Assembly (NCBI GenBank): GCA_013388905.1
Contig: JACAEI010000031.1
Span: 120,106 to 184,105, forward strand
Source of the DNA: Candidatus Bathyarchaeota archaeon
GTDB taxonomy: Archaea > Thermoproteota > Bathyarchaeia > Bathyarchaeales > Bathycorpusculaceae
Length of the DNA: 64,000 nt
Direction of reading: 5' to 3'
Shown piece after piece: positions 1-8,329 of this stretch. The stretch's first letter is position 1. Each line of letters starts with the position of its first letter. Position numbers and translations under genes: made by a program. Under the pieces are notes generated by a model. It saw only the letters and a list, made by a program, of their open reading frames with translations. It had not been told where the DNA came from and did no database searches.

Positions 1-849
1 TTAGAGGTTCAATGGACAAATGTAACATACGACTTGCCAAATGAGGAGCTTTGCATATTTGGAGGAGCAATGGCGTTAGAAAACCTTCAAGTAGATGTAT
101 GGAATGGTTCAATATGGAGCAACGTGTTTGCTAATTTGTCAAGTGGATGGAACAACGTTTCTGTCTCCGCCTATCTTACATCTTCAACTTTCACAATCAG
201 ATTTAAAGCTACAAATGAAACAAACGACACCACTCAAGACCGTTGGAATATTGACGCTGTCTTGTTACATTTTTGGCATAATGAATACACTGCAGAAGTC
301 GTGTTCTTAGGTTCAAGCAATACTGCAATCTGGGGTCAACTCAACTGGACCGTTGGCAGTGCGTGGACGGTAGGCTCCGTGAACGTTACACTTCAACTAT
401 ACAATTATACGTTAGATGACTATTCGACAAGCGGAAACGGCTACATAGCTTACACTTCCAACAGCACACCAAACATCAACGAAAATAAGAATCAAACAAT
501 AACTGTTAACCCGGCTCATTTTAGAAATGCCACTGGGCAGTGGAGAATGAAAATCAGGGGAGTCAAGGCAACCGATACACAGTTTGATTTAAGAGTTGAC
601 TTGATAGAGTATAAAGTCACAGAAATCGCAACACGTTTCACTTTCAAAAACAAGGGTTCGCTGACCACTCATTTGGTTTCATTGTGGATAATTAATTCCA
701 CAGTTCACAAACATTACAACATTAACGTTTTCGTAAACTCTGGAGAAATTCTTTCATATGACGATGTCAACACGGTTTTGCCCAATGGAGAATATATAGC
801 AAAAGTTGTTACTCAACGGGGAAACATAGCGGTCTTCACAAATGCCTGA
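1..849 (+). CDS. Secreted, heavily N-glycosylated surface protein (C-terminal part)
   Basis: The reading frame is open from the first base, so the N-terminus lies outside the window; 282 residues are visible. The sequence is rich in Asn, Thr, Ser, Trp and Tyr and looks like beta-sandwich domains. I count 13 N-x-S/T sequons (such as NVT, NGS, NLS, NWT, NQT), concentrated in the first two thirds. The last 70 or so residues form a separate beta-rich module like those ending archaeal pilin-like and surface proteins. No transmembrane anchor is present at the C-terminus. It is probably an extracytoplasmic substrate of the AglB pathway encoded further along in this window. Exact family unknown. It converges on the next gene. 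Confidence 0.7.
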   Translation, partial: LEVQWTNVTYDLPNEELCIFGGAMALENLQVDVWNGSIWSNVFANLSSGWNNVSVSAYLTSSTFTIRFKATNETNDTTQDRWNIDAVLLHFWHNEYTAEVVFLGSSNTAIWGQLNWTVGSAWTVGSVNVTLQLYNYTLDDYSTSGNGYIAYTSNSTPNINENKNQTITVNPAHFRNATGQWRMKIRGVKATDTQFDLRVDLIEYKVTEIATRFTFKNKGSLTTHLVSLWIINSTVHKHYNINVFVNSGEILSYDDVNTVLPNGEYIAKVVTQRGNIAVFTNA

Positions 850-865
850 ACACCTAAAAACACAA

Positions 866-1849
866 TTATTTCTTCATCAATGTTGCCAAAGCTTTTATGG
901 CTTCTTTTTGATTTTTAGCTTCTATCAGTTTTATGTTGTATAATTCCGCCATTTTTTTTCCATTTTCGCTCATTTTCGGAATCGCAATCAAATAGGCGCT
1001 TTCAGGCAAAACATCATAGGTTTTAGCAAAAAGTGCGATGACTGGTTGTTCAGACACCGTGTTTTCAGAAGATGTTGCCAAGTCTATCACTGTAGTTTTT
1101 TGTGCATTTTCTCCTTTTTTTCTGTAGGCTACGATGTCGAATGTGTGGTTTGCTCCAGATTTGCCCTTTATAAAGGCGGGGCTTTCCACTTCAAATCCGT
1201 TTTCCACGAGGAAATCCCTTATTGGGGCAATTACTATCCAGCCTACAGAAACTTCTTTCGCCTCTTTTTTCAGTTTATAAGCATAAACGTCTTTGATGAC
1301 TGCGTCTTCGAAAGTGAAGTTTGCATGACAGTTTCTACAGAAATGCGCAGTTACTGGAATGTCGAAGCTTTTGCCACAATCCTTGCATGTACACCACATT
1401 CCAGCTTTTCTATAATCCATATCAAGCTTTCTTAATTCCTCATGACATTTTGGGCAGACAAGCTTGTTGCCTTTCGCAAAGTTTTCTTCAATATCCATGT
1501 AACCGCATTTGACATGCTCAATCAAAGCGCTACGCTTAATATCAAATGATTTGCAGAAAGAACAGCAGTAGCGAATTGAAATGTTTGCGGAACCGCATGT
1601 TGAGCAATGAACAACTTTGTCGTAAAGCCTCCTTTCCAAAATGCCAGTTTCATACAGCCTGTTTAAAAATTCCTCTACATTTGAGACGTCGCCCACAATT
1701 GCTTCGACAGGTGGATAACGATATCCGATTTTAGGGTCGTAGACTGGTTCAAGCTCAGTTAGTTCACCACTCAGAAATTTACTTAAGAAAATCTGCGTAT
1801 CTCGATTCTTGTAAAGCTCTAATCTCTCTGTCTTGTCCGTCTTCAACAT
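866..1849 (-). CDS. TackOD1-like zinc-ribbon protein with C-terminal nuclease-like domain
   Basis: 327 residues. Residues 80-190 hold at least four CxxC pairs (HCSTC, CCSFC, CPKC, CKDC, CRNC) around the phrases EHVKCGY and CPKCHEEL. This pattern matches the TackOD1 output domain described from Thaumarchaeota, where it usually ends signalling proteins. Residues 205-327 look like an alpha/beta restriction-endonuclease-like fold, with FDIVAYRK and VIDLATSS as candidate active-site strands, but I cannot confirm a full PD-(D/E)xK motif. No sensor domain is attached. A role in sensing or nucleic-acid binding is inference only. It diverges from the small zinc-ribbon gene at 2016. Confidence 0.7.
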   Translation of the reverse strand: MLKTDKTERLELYKNRDTQIFLSKFLSGELTELEPVYDPKIGYRYPPVEAIVGDVSNVEEFLNRLYETGILERRLYDKVVHCSTCGSANISIRYCCSFCKSFDIKRSALIEHVKCGYMDIEENFAKGNKLVCPKCHEELRKLDMDYRKAGMWCTCKDCGKSFDIPVTAHFCRNCHANFTFEDAVIKDVYAYKLKKEAKEVSVGWIVIAPIRDFLVENGFEVESPAFIKGKSGANHTFDIVAYRKKGENAQKTTVIDLATSSENTVSEQPVIALFAKTYDVLPESAYLIAIPKMSENGKKMAELYNIKLIEAKNQKEAIKALATLMKK

Positions 1850-1956
1850 TCTTTTCCCAGATTTAATTCATCTTTTCTAAACAAAACTTTATTTTCCAAA
1901 TTGAATATTTAATTGTTTTTAAGGGTGTTGAAATTTCTGCACAAAATATATAGAAA

Positions 1957-1990
1957 TCGTTCAGAAAAGTTTTTAAAATTTCGTTCAGAA
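1957..1990. repeat. 10-bp direct repeat flanking a TATA-like box
   Basis: TCGTTCAGAA occurs at 1957-1966 and again at 1981-1990, exactly 24 bp apart. Between them lies a TATA-like tract (TTTTTAAAATT, about 1970-1980). The spacing suggests two operator half-sites on one DNA face around the promoter of the zinc-ribbon gene that starts at 2016. The regulator is unknown. Confidence 0.45.
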
Positions 1991-2015
1991 GGTGTTTTAA
2001 GGAAATTAAAATAGT

Positions 2016-2174
2016 ATGAATGCGCAATCGAGACATGTTGTGAAATGCCCGAAATGTGGCTTCGCTTTTGACATTACATATGGCAGAGCATTCGCATGTT
2101 CCGGTTGTCCATCCACAGTGCATTGTGGAATGGCGAAATGTCCGAAGTGCGGACACGAATTTCCAATCTCGTAA
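2016..2174 (+). CDS. Small double zinc-ribbon protein (52 aa)
   Basis: ATG at 2016, stop at 2172-2174. The 52-residue protein has CPKC at residues 11-14, a Cys/Gly-rich middle (CSGC, then HCGMAKC) and a second CPKC near residue 42. It carries eight or more potential metal ligands in a very short chain. The layout fits a compact zinc-binding protein or an adaptor rather than an enzyme. A TATA-like tract lies about 40 bp upstream between two 10-bp direct repeats, which supports an independently regulated gene. Function unknown; antisense ORFs over this stretch look spurious. Confidence 0.7.
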   Translation: MNAQSRHVVKCPKCGFAFDITYGRAFACSGCPSTVHCGMAKCPKCGHEFPIS

Positions 2175-2347
2175 CAATAAGAGCCATCTCATATCATGTC
2201 GCCTAAAATTCTTTAATTCTTGAAAATAAAGAGTTTAAGGTTTAACAATTCAGAGTCGAGGTTCATATACGCTCTCCACAGTCACGTTTTTTAATAAGAA
2301 CTTCTATATTCCAAGCACACCTTTAGCATAAAACAACAAGAACTATA

Positions 2348-3172
2348 GTGAATAATTTGACAACCCAAACACCTACTAAACGCCTTATGATTCGCTGGAC
2401 AACACTGAAAGGCTTAGTAGCAATAATACTATTTCTAATAATTGCAGCGGTGACTGAATACGTAATTGTGTTATATGCTATGAACCTTGGAGTCGAAGAT
2501 ACAGCTCCATTGCAATGGATCAACCAACTTCTAACTATAACAATTAGCCCACTATTTCACTTAGTTCCTATAGCTGTCATAATCACGTTGCTATTCTGTT
2601 GGACTTATCTAACGCGGCACATAGCCATAAGACCTCATGAGACAGGAAAACCAAAAGCTGGAACAGTTGCTAAACGCGGCAAAGAAACAGGATCCAGAAG
2701 ATTCTTTGGCAAAGTAAAGTCTGGATTACTAAAAGTAAAAGGCATTGCATACGTCTGGCAAAAGATACACTTCGCAAGAACCACAATAAAAAGCGCGTTG
2801 ACGATTCTCTTAGTCTTTGGAACGTTCATTCTAATATTCTCCGTCATAGTATTTCCAAAATTGATTCCTCAAACAATAGCAGGACTATATCAAAACAACC
2901 CAGTATTTCTTAACTTTCTGAAAGGCGCATCAGAAACTTTGGCGCCAGTTGGCAACATTTTCTCTGGCATAAACAATGCCTTGTTAGGTACTGCACCGGG
3001 CTTCGGAAGTTTTGTTTCGGGTTTAGGAGATATTCTTAAACCTCTGACGGGTTTGAATGGCGCTGGAAAATATCTAGTTTTCCAAAATGCTGCAGCTTGG
3101 ATTGCTGCTCTAGCAGTTCTGTTCTATGGAGAACTTCGTAAAAGCTATAGATATAAGAAAAGCAAACGCTAA
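2348..3172 (+). CDS. Integral membrane protein of unknown function
   Basis: 274 residues from a GTG start. Hydrophobic segments are visible at about 20-48, 65-88, 145-170 and 245-262. A basic cytoplasmic loop (about 95-140, many Lys and Arg) separates the first two from the rest, and the C-terminus is strongly basic (KSYRYKKSKR). Between the last two helices is a Gly/Pro/Ala-rich stretch. No enzymatic motif is seen. It ends 9 bp before the endonuclease IV-like gene, so the two may be co-transcribed. Not recognised as a named family. Confidence 0.65.
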   Translation: MNNLTTQTPTKRLMIRWTTLKGLVAIILFLIIAAVTEYVIVLYAMNLGVEDTAPLQWINQLLTITISPLFHLVPIAVIITLLFCWTYLTRHIAIRPHETGKPKAGTVAKRGKETGSRRFFGKVKSGLLKVKGIAYVWQKIHFARTTIKSALTILLVFGTFILIFSVIVFPKLIPQTIAGLYQNNPVFLNFLKGASETLAPVGNIFSGINNALLGTAPGFGSFVSGLGDILKPLTGLNGAGKYLVFQNAAAWIAALAVLFYGELRKSYRYKKSKR

Positions 3173-3181
3173 GGGAGCCCT

Positions 3182-4045
3182 ATGGCTGACCACCCCAGAT
3201 TTGGTCCAGCAGGCGTTCCTCCACTTTTTAGAATACTTAAAGCAACATTAGCTGATGTTCCCAAACTTTTGCGAGAGGAAGGACTTGATGCCTTTGAATA
3301 TCAAGCAGTTCGCTGGGGCACAAAACCGCAAATGAAGATGGAAGATGCGGAAAAACTTGCCTTAGAGGCAAACAAAAATGATGTTTTACTTAGTCTTCAC
3401 GGCTCATATTTCATAAATTTCTGCGGAGAAAAAGCCATAGTTGAGGCAAGCAAGAAGCGTCTAATCGCGTGTGCCGTTGCGGCTGAGTGGATGAAAGCAT
3501 ATGTTGTGGTTTTTCATCCTGGGTTTTATGGTAAAAAATTGAAGAGAGAAGCCTTAGCCAGTTGTGCGAAAGCGCTGAAAGAAACAGTTGTTGGTATGAA
3601 GGGTCTAGGAATTGAGGATGTTAAAATTGGTCCAGAAGTGATGGGAAAACATGCACAGCTTGGAAGCCTAGATGAGGTTTTGAGCCTATGCGAAAAAGTT
3701 GAGCAGACACAGCCAGTAATTGATTGGGCACATTTACATGCAAGAGACAAGGGACGCCTTAGAACAGCTGACGATTTCCGCAGAATTGTTGATGAGATTG
3801 AGAAGAGGCTCGGAGCAGAAGTTGTTAAAGACCTACATTGTCACTTCACAAAAATCGAGTTTACGAGCAAGGGCGAAAGACGCCATCACATATTGGATGA
3901 AAAGCGTTATGGGCCAGACTTTCGAATGCTTGCGAAAGTCATAGCTGAATATCACCTTAAGCCAGTTATCATAAGCGAAAGCCCTATTCTAGATTTGGAC
4001 GCCATTAAAATGCGAGACATCGTCAAAAAAGAGTTAATGAATTAG
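3182..4045 (+). CDS. Endonuclease IV-like TIM-barrel protein
   Basis: 287 residues with the layout of the Nfo/xylose-isomerase-like TIM barrel. Metal-ligand-type motifs appear in order: LHGSYF (about 63), VVFHPGFYG (about 107), IGPEVMGK (about 139), VIDWAHLHARD (about 178) and DLHCHF (about 216), followed by ISESP near the end. These match the His, Glu and Asp ligands of the tri-zinc site of AP endonuclease IV. Enzymes of this family cleave DNA 5' to abasic sites in base excision repair. The length is close to that of bacterial Nfo (about 280). Substrate is not proven by sequence, so sugar-phosphate isomerase relatives remain possible. Confidence 0.8.
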   Translation: MADHPRFGPAGVPPLFRILKATLADVPKLLREEGLDAFEYQAVRWGTKPQMKMEDAEKLALEANKNDVLLSLHGSYFINFCGEKAIVEASKKRLIACAVAAEWMKAYVVVFHPGFYGKKLKREALASCAKALKETVVGMKGLGIEDVKIGPEVMGKHAQLGSLDEVLSLCEKVEQTQPVIDWAHLHARDKGRLRTADDFRRIVDEIEKRLGAEVVKDLHCHFTKIEFTSKGERRHHILDEKRYGPDFRMLAKVIAEYHLKPVIISESPILDLDAIKMRDIVKKELMN

Positions 4046-4103
4046 GCTTTAATGCGATACATTTTTTATACAGCTCACTATGCCTTTTTATGGGTAAACG
4101 GTT

Positions 4104-5342
4104 TTGGTAAGGCTTAAAGGATTTCAAAAATTAACATCGGTTGATGAAGCCCAACGTGTCTTCTTCAGCAAAATACACATAAAAAAATTGAAGACTACCT
4201 GTGTTCCCTTACATTCTGCTTTGAACCGAATTCTAGCAGAAGATGTCATAGCAAGAGAAGATTTGCCAAAATTTAACAGGTCCGCCGTTGATGGATATGC
4301 CGTTAGAGCCGAAGACACGTTTAAAGCATCACAGTTCAAGCCTAAAATCATTCAAATAATAGATAAAGGTGAGATAGGCGAAAAACAAGCAAAGAAAGTG
4401 TGGACTGGGAATCCCATTCCAAAGGGTGCTAACGCTGTAATCATGCTTGAAAATGCTAAGTCTGTTGGCGATCAAATTGAGGTATGGGTTTCACTAACAC
4501 CAGGAGAGAACGTTTCTCAGAAGGGTGAAGACATTCGAAAGGACGAAGTTGCTGTAGAAGCTGGAACCCGCTTAAAACCACATCATTTAGGATTAATAGC
4601 CGCTTTAGGAATCAGCAAAATCCAAGTGTTTGAAAAACCAAAAATTGCTATTTTAGCCACTGGAAACGAACTCGTAGAACTTGGTAGTAAACCACGAGAA
4701 GACCAAGTGTTTGAGGTTAATAAGCTCGTTATCTCTGCTTTATGCCATGAGCTAATCGCTGAGCCGTTAGATTTAGGAATTGCAGAAGACGACCTTAACG
4801 AAATATGCAGAAAATTGAGAACAGGCTTAGAAATGGCTGATATGGTGATTACTACGGGTGGAACAAGCGTAGGAGTCTCAGATCTAGTTCCAGAAGCTGT
4901 TAACAAAATTGGAAAACCAGGCGTTATAGTTCATGGCGTAGCAATGCGCCCAGCCATGCCCACAGCCCTTGGAGTGGCAAATGAAAAGCCGATAATTATT
5001 CTGTCAGGTAACCCTGTTGCTGCAATGTTTGGGTTTGAAGTCTTTGCCAGACCATTAATATGCAAACTGTTGGGACTTAAACACGAAGAAACACGCCCCA
5101 TAATTAAGGCAAAAATATCCAAGAAAGTCACATCAGCTCTTGGAAGAAAAACCTTCGTTCGCGTTCATGTTTTCCAAAGCAATGGAGAGTTTTTTGCAGA
5201 ACCCGTCAGCGCTCGAGGCTCCGGCATAATTTCTACCATGACGAGGGCTAATGGTTATGTTGTTGTTCCTGAAAATCGTGAAGGCTTAGCAGAAGGCGAA
5301 TCTGTTTCTGTGCGCCTCTTTGATACTGTTGAAACGAGTTGA
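4104..5342 (+). CDS. moeA: Molybdopterin molybdenumtransferase MoeA (first copy)
   Basis: 412 residues from a TTG start. MoeA inserts molybdate or tungstate into adenylylated molybdopterin in the cytoplasm. Visible motifs are RSAVDGYAV at 59-67 (domain I), GNPIPKGANAVIML near 112, the MoCF_BD site TTGGTSVGVSD near 250, and SGNPVAAMFG near 305. The C-terminal domain IV ends the chain. It overlaps the second moeA by 4 bp (TTGA), so the two are translationally coupled. Archaea often carry two MoeA proteins, possibly for different metals; which does what here cannot be told from sequence. Confidence 0.93.
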   Translation: MVRLKGFQKLTSVDEAQRVFFSKIHIKKLKTTCVPLHSALNRILAEDVIAREDLPKFNRSAVDGYAVRAEDTFKASQFKPKIIQIIDKGEIGEKQAKKVWTGNPIPKGANAVIMLENAKSVGDQIEVWVSLTPGENVSQKGEDIRKDEVAVEAGTRLKPHHLGLIAALGISKIQVFEKPKIAILATGNELVELGSKPREDQVFEVNKLVISALCHELIAEPLDLGIAEDDLNEICRKLRTGLEMADMVITTGGTSVGVSDLVPEAVNKIGKPGVIVHGVAMRPAMPTALGVANEKPIIILSGNPVAAMFGFEVFARPLICKLLGLKHEETRPIIKAKISKKVTSALGRKTFVRVHVFQSNGEFFAEPVSARGSGIISTMTRANGYVVVPENREGLAEGESVSVRLFDTVETS

Positions 5343-6583
5343 TAGTAGTGTTTAGGAAACTGCTAACCTTAGATGAGGCACAACAAGCCATAAACAAACA
5401 TTCTACTCCTAAGCCTTTAGGTGTTGAAAAAATTCCACTTTTAAAAGCCCACAATCGTGTTCTTGCAGAGGATATAATCGCGCTTATGGACATTCCACCT
5501 TTCAGCCGTTCAACAGTTGATGGTTACGCGGTAAAGGCAGAAGACACATACGGCGCAGAAGAAAACAAGCCAATAAAACTGACGATTTGCGGGTCTGCTA
5601 ATGTGGGCGAACCACCAAAAATAGTTGTCAAACGAGGCGAAGCAGCGGAAATAGTCACTGGTGCACCAATGCCGGAAGGCGCAGATGCGGTTGTGATGAT
5701 TGAATACACGGAGCGAAAAGACGATGCGCTTTATGTTTATAGGGCTATAGCTAAAGATGGCAATGTTATGAAGGCGGGGTCGGACATAAAGAAGGGTGAA
5801 AAAATTTTAAAAGCTGGACAATTACTAGGGTCAAGTGAAATTGGAGTTTTAGCTGCTTTAGGCTTAGCAAAAGCGGCAGTCTATGTTGTTCCACGTGTGG
5901 CTGTTCTTTCAACAGGTGCTGAAGTAACCGAACCTGGCAAGAAACTGCCTCAAGGAAAAATCTACGATATAAATGCATACAGCCTTAGCGGGGCAGTGCG
6001 CGAAAGCGGTGCAGAACCAATTTATCTAGGCGTAGTTCCAGACGAAGCCTCTGAACTGCGAAAAACGTTAAAGCACGCGTTAGAATCTGCAGATATAGTT
6101 ATAACTTCAGGTGGAGTTTCTGTAGGCCCAAAGGATTTGTTGCCGCAAACGTTGGATGCGCTTGGTAAGCCCGGCGTTATTGTTTGTGGAATTGCGATTA
6201 AACCAGGAAAACCGACAACAGTTGCGGTTATAGATGGAAAGATGGTTTTTTCTCTTCCCGGTCACCCGACATCTGCTTTATTGATTTTTCATTTGCTTGT
6301 GCGTCCGATATTGCAAAGGATGGCTGGTTTGAAGGAGAAGGAAGTGTTCGAGGTTAAGGCATTCGCTGCCTTGAGGATGTTTCCAGCTAAGGGAAGACGC
6401 ACATTCGTCATGGTCAAATTAAAACGAGACAAAACAAATCGATTGTTAGCAGAGCCAGTTCAAGAAGGGCTTTCTGGAGCCATAACAACACTTGCAAAGG
6501 CTGACGGGTTTGTGGAAATACCTGAAAACCAACAATTTATCGACGCAGGAGAAGAGGTTACAGTTCACCTGTTAAAGAAGTAG
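5339..6583 (+). CDS. moeA: Molybdopterin molybdenumtransferase MoeA (second copy)
   Basis: 414 residues from a TTG start inside the TTGA overlap with the upstream moeA. It is a diverged paralogue of its neighbour: RSTVDGYAV at 57-65, [16 protein letters not shown] near 115, [13 protein letters not shown] near 258 and LPGHPTSAL near 308. The domain set (I-IV) is complete. Differences at the molybdopterin-binding loop (GHP here against GNP in the first copy) could bear on metal choice, but that is inference. moaE lies 55 kb away in the same window. Confidence 0.93.
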   Translation: MIVVFRKLLTLDEAQQAINKHSTPKPLGVEKIPLLKAHNRVLAEDIIALMDIPPFSRSTVDGYAVKAEDTYGAEENKPIKLTICGSANVGEPPKIVVKRGEAAEIVTGAPMPEGADAVVMIEYTERKDDALYVYRAIAKDGNVMKAGSDIKKGEKILKAGQLLGSSEIGVLAALGLAKAAVYVVPRVAVLSTGAEVTEPGKKLPQGKIYDINAYSLSGAVRESGAEPIYLGVVPDEASELRKTLKHALESADIVITSGGVSVGPKDLLPQTLDALGKPGVIVCGIAIKPGKPTTVAVIDGKMVFSLPGHPTSALLIFHLLVRPILQRMAGLKEKEVFEVKAFAALRMFPAKGRRTFVMVKLKRDKTNRLLAEPVQEGLSGAITTLAKADGFVEIPENQQFIDAGEEVTVHLLKK

Positions 6584-6589
6584 AGGTCT

Positions 6590-6949
6590 TCAACTTTTCA
6601 GCATTGTTCTTTTAGCTGCCGTATAAGCAGTGAAAAACCACGTTAAAACAAGATAGGCAAGCATGCTCAAACCAAAAATAAGGTCTTGTAAACCGAAATA
6701 GTATAGAGTGTAAACTGAAAATGTTGTGGCAATAAAGAAGAGCATAACAATCAGCCAAATCGACCAGCTACGTTTCATAAACAATCCATAAGCTGTTATG
6801 AGGCTTAATATGCCAATTATGCCAATATGAACCAAACGAAAATCAACCACAGCCAAAACTGCAAAACTGATTATTCCAACAACCGTATAGAAAGCAGCAG
6901 CTGCAAAAATCCCAGCGTCTTCCATTTTAAGTTTAGACTTAAGGGGCAT
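6590..6949 (-). CDS. Four-helix membrane protein, unknown function
   Basis: 119 residues with four evident hydrophobic helices at about 12-35, 38-56, 62-82 and 88-108, and short basic ends. The compact arrangement resembles small DoxX-like or DUF-type membrane proteins, but no family motif is recognised. It converges on the moeA pair 6 bp away. A TATA-like tract (RC of about 6988-7000) lies 40-50 bp upstream of its ATG, inside the preceding weak ORF, so it probably has its own promoter. Confidence 0.6.
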   Translation of the reverse strand: MPLKSKLKMEDAGIFAAAAFYTVVGIISFAVLAVVDFRLVHIGIIGILSLITAYGLFMKRSWSIWLIVMLFFIATTFSVYTLYYFGLQDLIFGLSMLAYLVLTWFFTAYTAAKRTMLKS

Positions 6950-6950
6950 C

Positions 6951-7172
6951 CTATAACCGCCTTTTAACCTTTAATGCATTTGCAACAACGTTAATAAATT
7001 TAATGTTTAAATGCCCATAGCAAGCATGTACTGATGATGAAACACTTTGCCTTTTCACTCCATACAATCTTGGCCCAGCCTTGTTTTTACGTCCAACCTT
7101 CACCGTGGCTTTTGACTTGCCTACCCTCGTAGTATCAAGCGTCATACCAGATTTGTAGACGTTTATTTTCAT
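6951..7172 (-). CDS. Doubtful 73-aa basic ORF
   Basis: A 73-residue, Lys/Arg-rich ORF with an ATG start, ending 1 bp before the four-helix membrane gene. No family is recognised. Its last third overlaps the likely promoter of the downstream gene, and no Shine-Dalgarno-like sequence precedes its start. The neighbouring stretch on the other strand looks decayed. It may be a real small gene or part of the same degraded patch. Confidence 0.3.
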   Translation of the reverse strand: MKINVYKSGMTLDTTRVGKSKATVKVGRKNKAGPRLYGVKRQSVSSSVHACYGHLNIKFINVVANALKVKRRL

Positions 7173-7201
7173 GTTTTTTAGATTTATTTCTTTATGAGGA
7201 A

Positions 7202-7375
7202 ATGAACTCTCCCTATCCGTTATTGGGTAATCCGTTAGTCAATTTATTTTTAGCTTATGGAAGCTACACTGTCGTCTAAGGATTTTGTATCACAACCGCT
7301 CTTTTAGGCATCGGCTTATACCTCTTTAGAGCAACGAAAGGGTCTCATTATTTTATATTAGCTCCGCTTTCTTAA
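7202..7375 (+). pseudogene. Remnant of a small membrane protein with in-frame stop
   Basis: From ATG 7202 the frame reads MNSPYPLLGNPLVNLFLAYG and on to a TAA at 7277-7279. It then continues in the same frame with a clear hydrophobic helix (TALLGIGLYLF) to a second TAA at 7373-7375. The two halves together resemble a protein with two membrane segments broken by one nonsense codon. The surrounding 500 bp has no convincing gene, which fits decay. The evidence is composition only; no homologue is recognised. Confidence 0.35.
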
Positions 7376-7435
7376 CAACGAAAAAGTTTAGAACTTCTCT
7401 AGCTAAAATAAGCAGACAAAGAGGATAGATAGGCA

Positions 7436-8329
7436 ATGAGTCATCATGAACTTTTTGTTTCGCAACCAAATGTTTTCGGCGGTTTCCAAAAACCTTTTGC
7501 AAAGGCAGACTACATAGTCTTTGGCGTTCCTTTCGATGTTACAAGTACGTATCGCACAGGAGCAAGATTCGGACCTAACGCTATCAGACAAGCGTCGCTT
7601 AATATTGAAACGTACAGTTTCCGCACAGGCGTAGATGTAGAAGATTTGCAACTACATGATTTAGGCGACCTACACATATCGACAAACACGGAGAAAACAT
7701 TAGAAAGAACAGCACTTGTCACTAAAGACATTTTAGAAGCAGGAAAAAAAACAGTCGTAATTGGTGGAGAACATACCATCACGTTAGGCGTAATGAAAGG
7801 GTTAGCAGAAAACGCCCAAAAAACGGCAGTGATAAGTTTTGATGCACATTTGGACTTACGTAACGAGTTTATGGGCTTAAAGCTTTCGCACACCACTTTT
7901 ATGCGTAGAATGAACGAGCAAATGAAACCAGCAAAAATCATTGAAGTCGGTACCAGAGCGGTATGCAAGGAAGAATTGGCTTACGCAAAAAAGGCTGGAA
8001 TAGAATTCTACACTGCACAGAAAATTAGAAAAGATGGAAGCAAACAAACTGCAAAACAGCTAAACGAAAAATTGGCAAAATACAAGAGCCTCTACTTATC
8101 CGTCGACATGGACGTTCTTGATCCAGCATTTGCTCCAGCCGTGCAGAATCCAGAAGCGGAAGGATTAGAAACGCATACTTTGCTAGACATTTTGTGCAGC
8201 TTATGTGACAAACGTGTGATAGGATTTGACTTAGTTGAGGTCGCGCCCGATTATGATAAAGTCATAACAGCGATTCAAGCCGCAAAAATCATTTTCGAAA
8301 TATTATGCTGTCTAGAAAAGAACCGTTAG
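7436..8329 (+). CDS. speB: Agmatinase / arginase-family ureohydrolase
   Basis: 297 residues, the usual length. It should hydrolyse agmatine to putrescine and urea, with a two-manganese centre. Ligand motifs are present: GGEH (His113), FDAHLD (Asp136, His138, Asp140) and SVDMDVLDP (Asp224, Asp226), plus SHTTFMRR near 151 and DLVEVAP near 265. After SVDMDVLDP the usual APGTG-type loop reads APAVQNPEAEGL, so substrate choice is less certain than the family call. The start is ATG with a GAGG-like site 8 bp upstream. The 3' end overlaps the convergent methyltransferase gene by 4 bp. Confidence 0.88.
   Translation: MSHHELFVSQPNVFGGFQKPFAKADYIVFGVPFDVTSTYRTGARFGPNAIRQASLNIETYSFRTGVDVEDLQLHDLGDLHISTNTEKTLERTALVTKDILEAGKKTVVIGGEHTITLGVMKGLAENAQKTAVISFDAHLDLRNEFMGLKLSHTTFMRRMNEQMKPAKIIEVGTRAVCKEELAYAKKAGIEFYTAQKIRKDGSKQTAKQLNEKLAKYKSLYLSVDMDVLDPAFAPAVQNPEAEGLETHTLLDILCSLCDKRVIGFDLVEVAPDYDKVITAIQAAKIIFEILCCLEKNR

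Noticed and set aside
1863..2192. 109-aa ORF on the minus strand
   Set aside because: It is the antisense shadow of the 52-aa zinc-ribbon gene and its promoter; the zinc ribbon on the plus strand is much more convincing.
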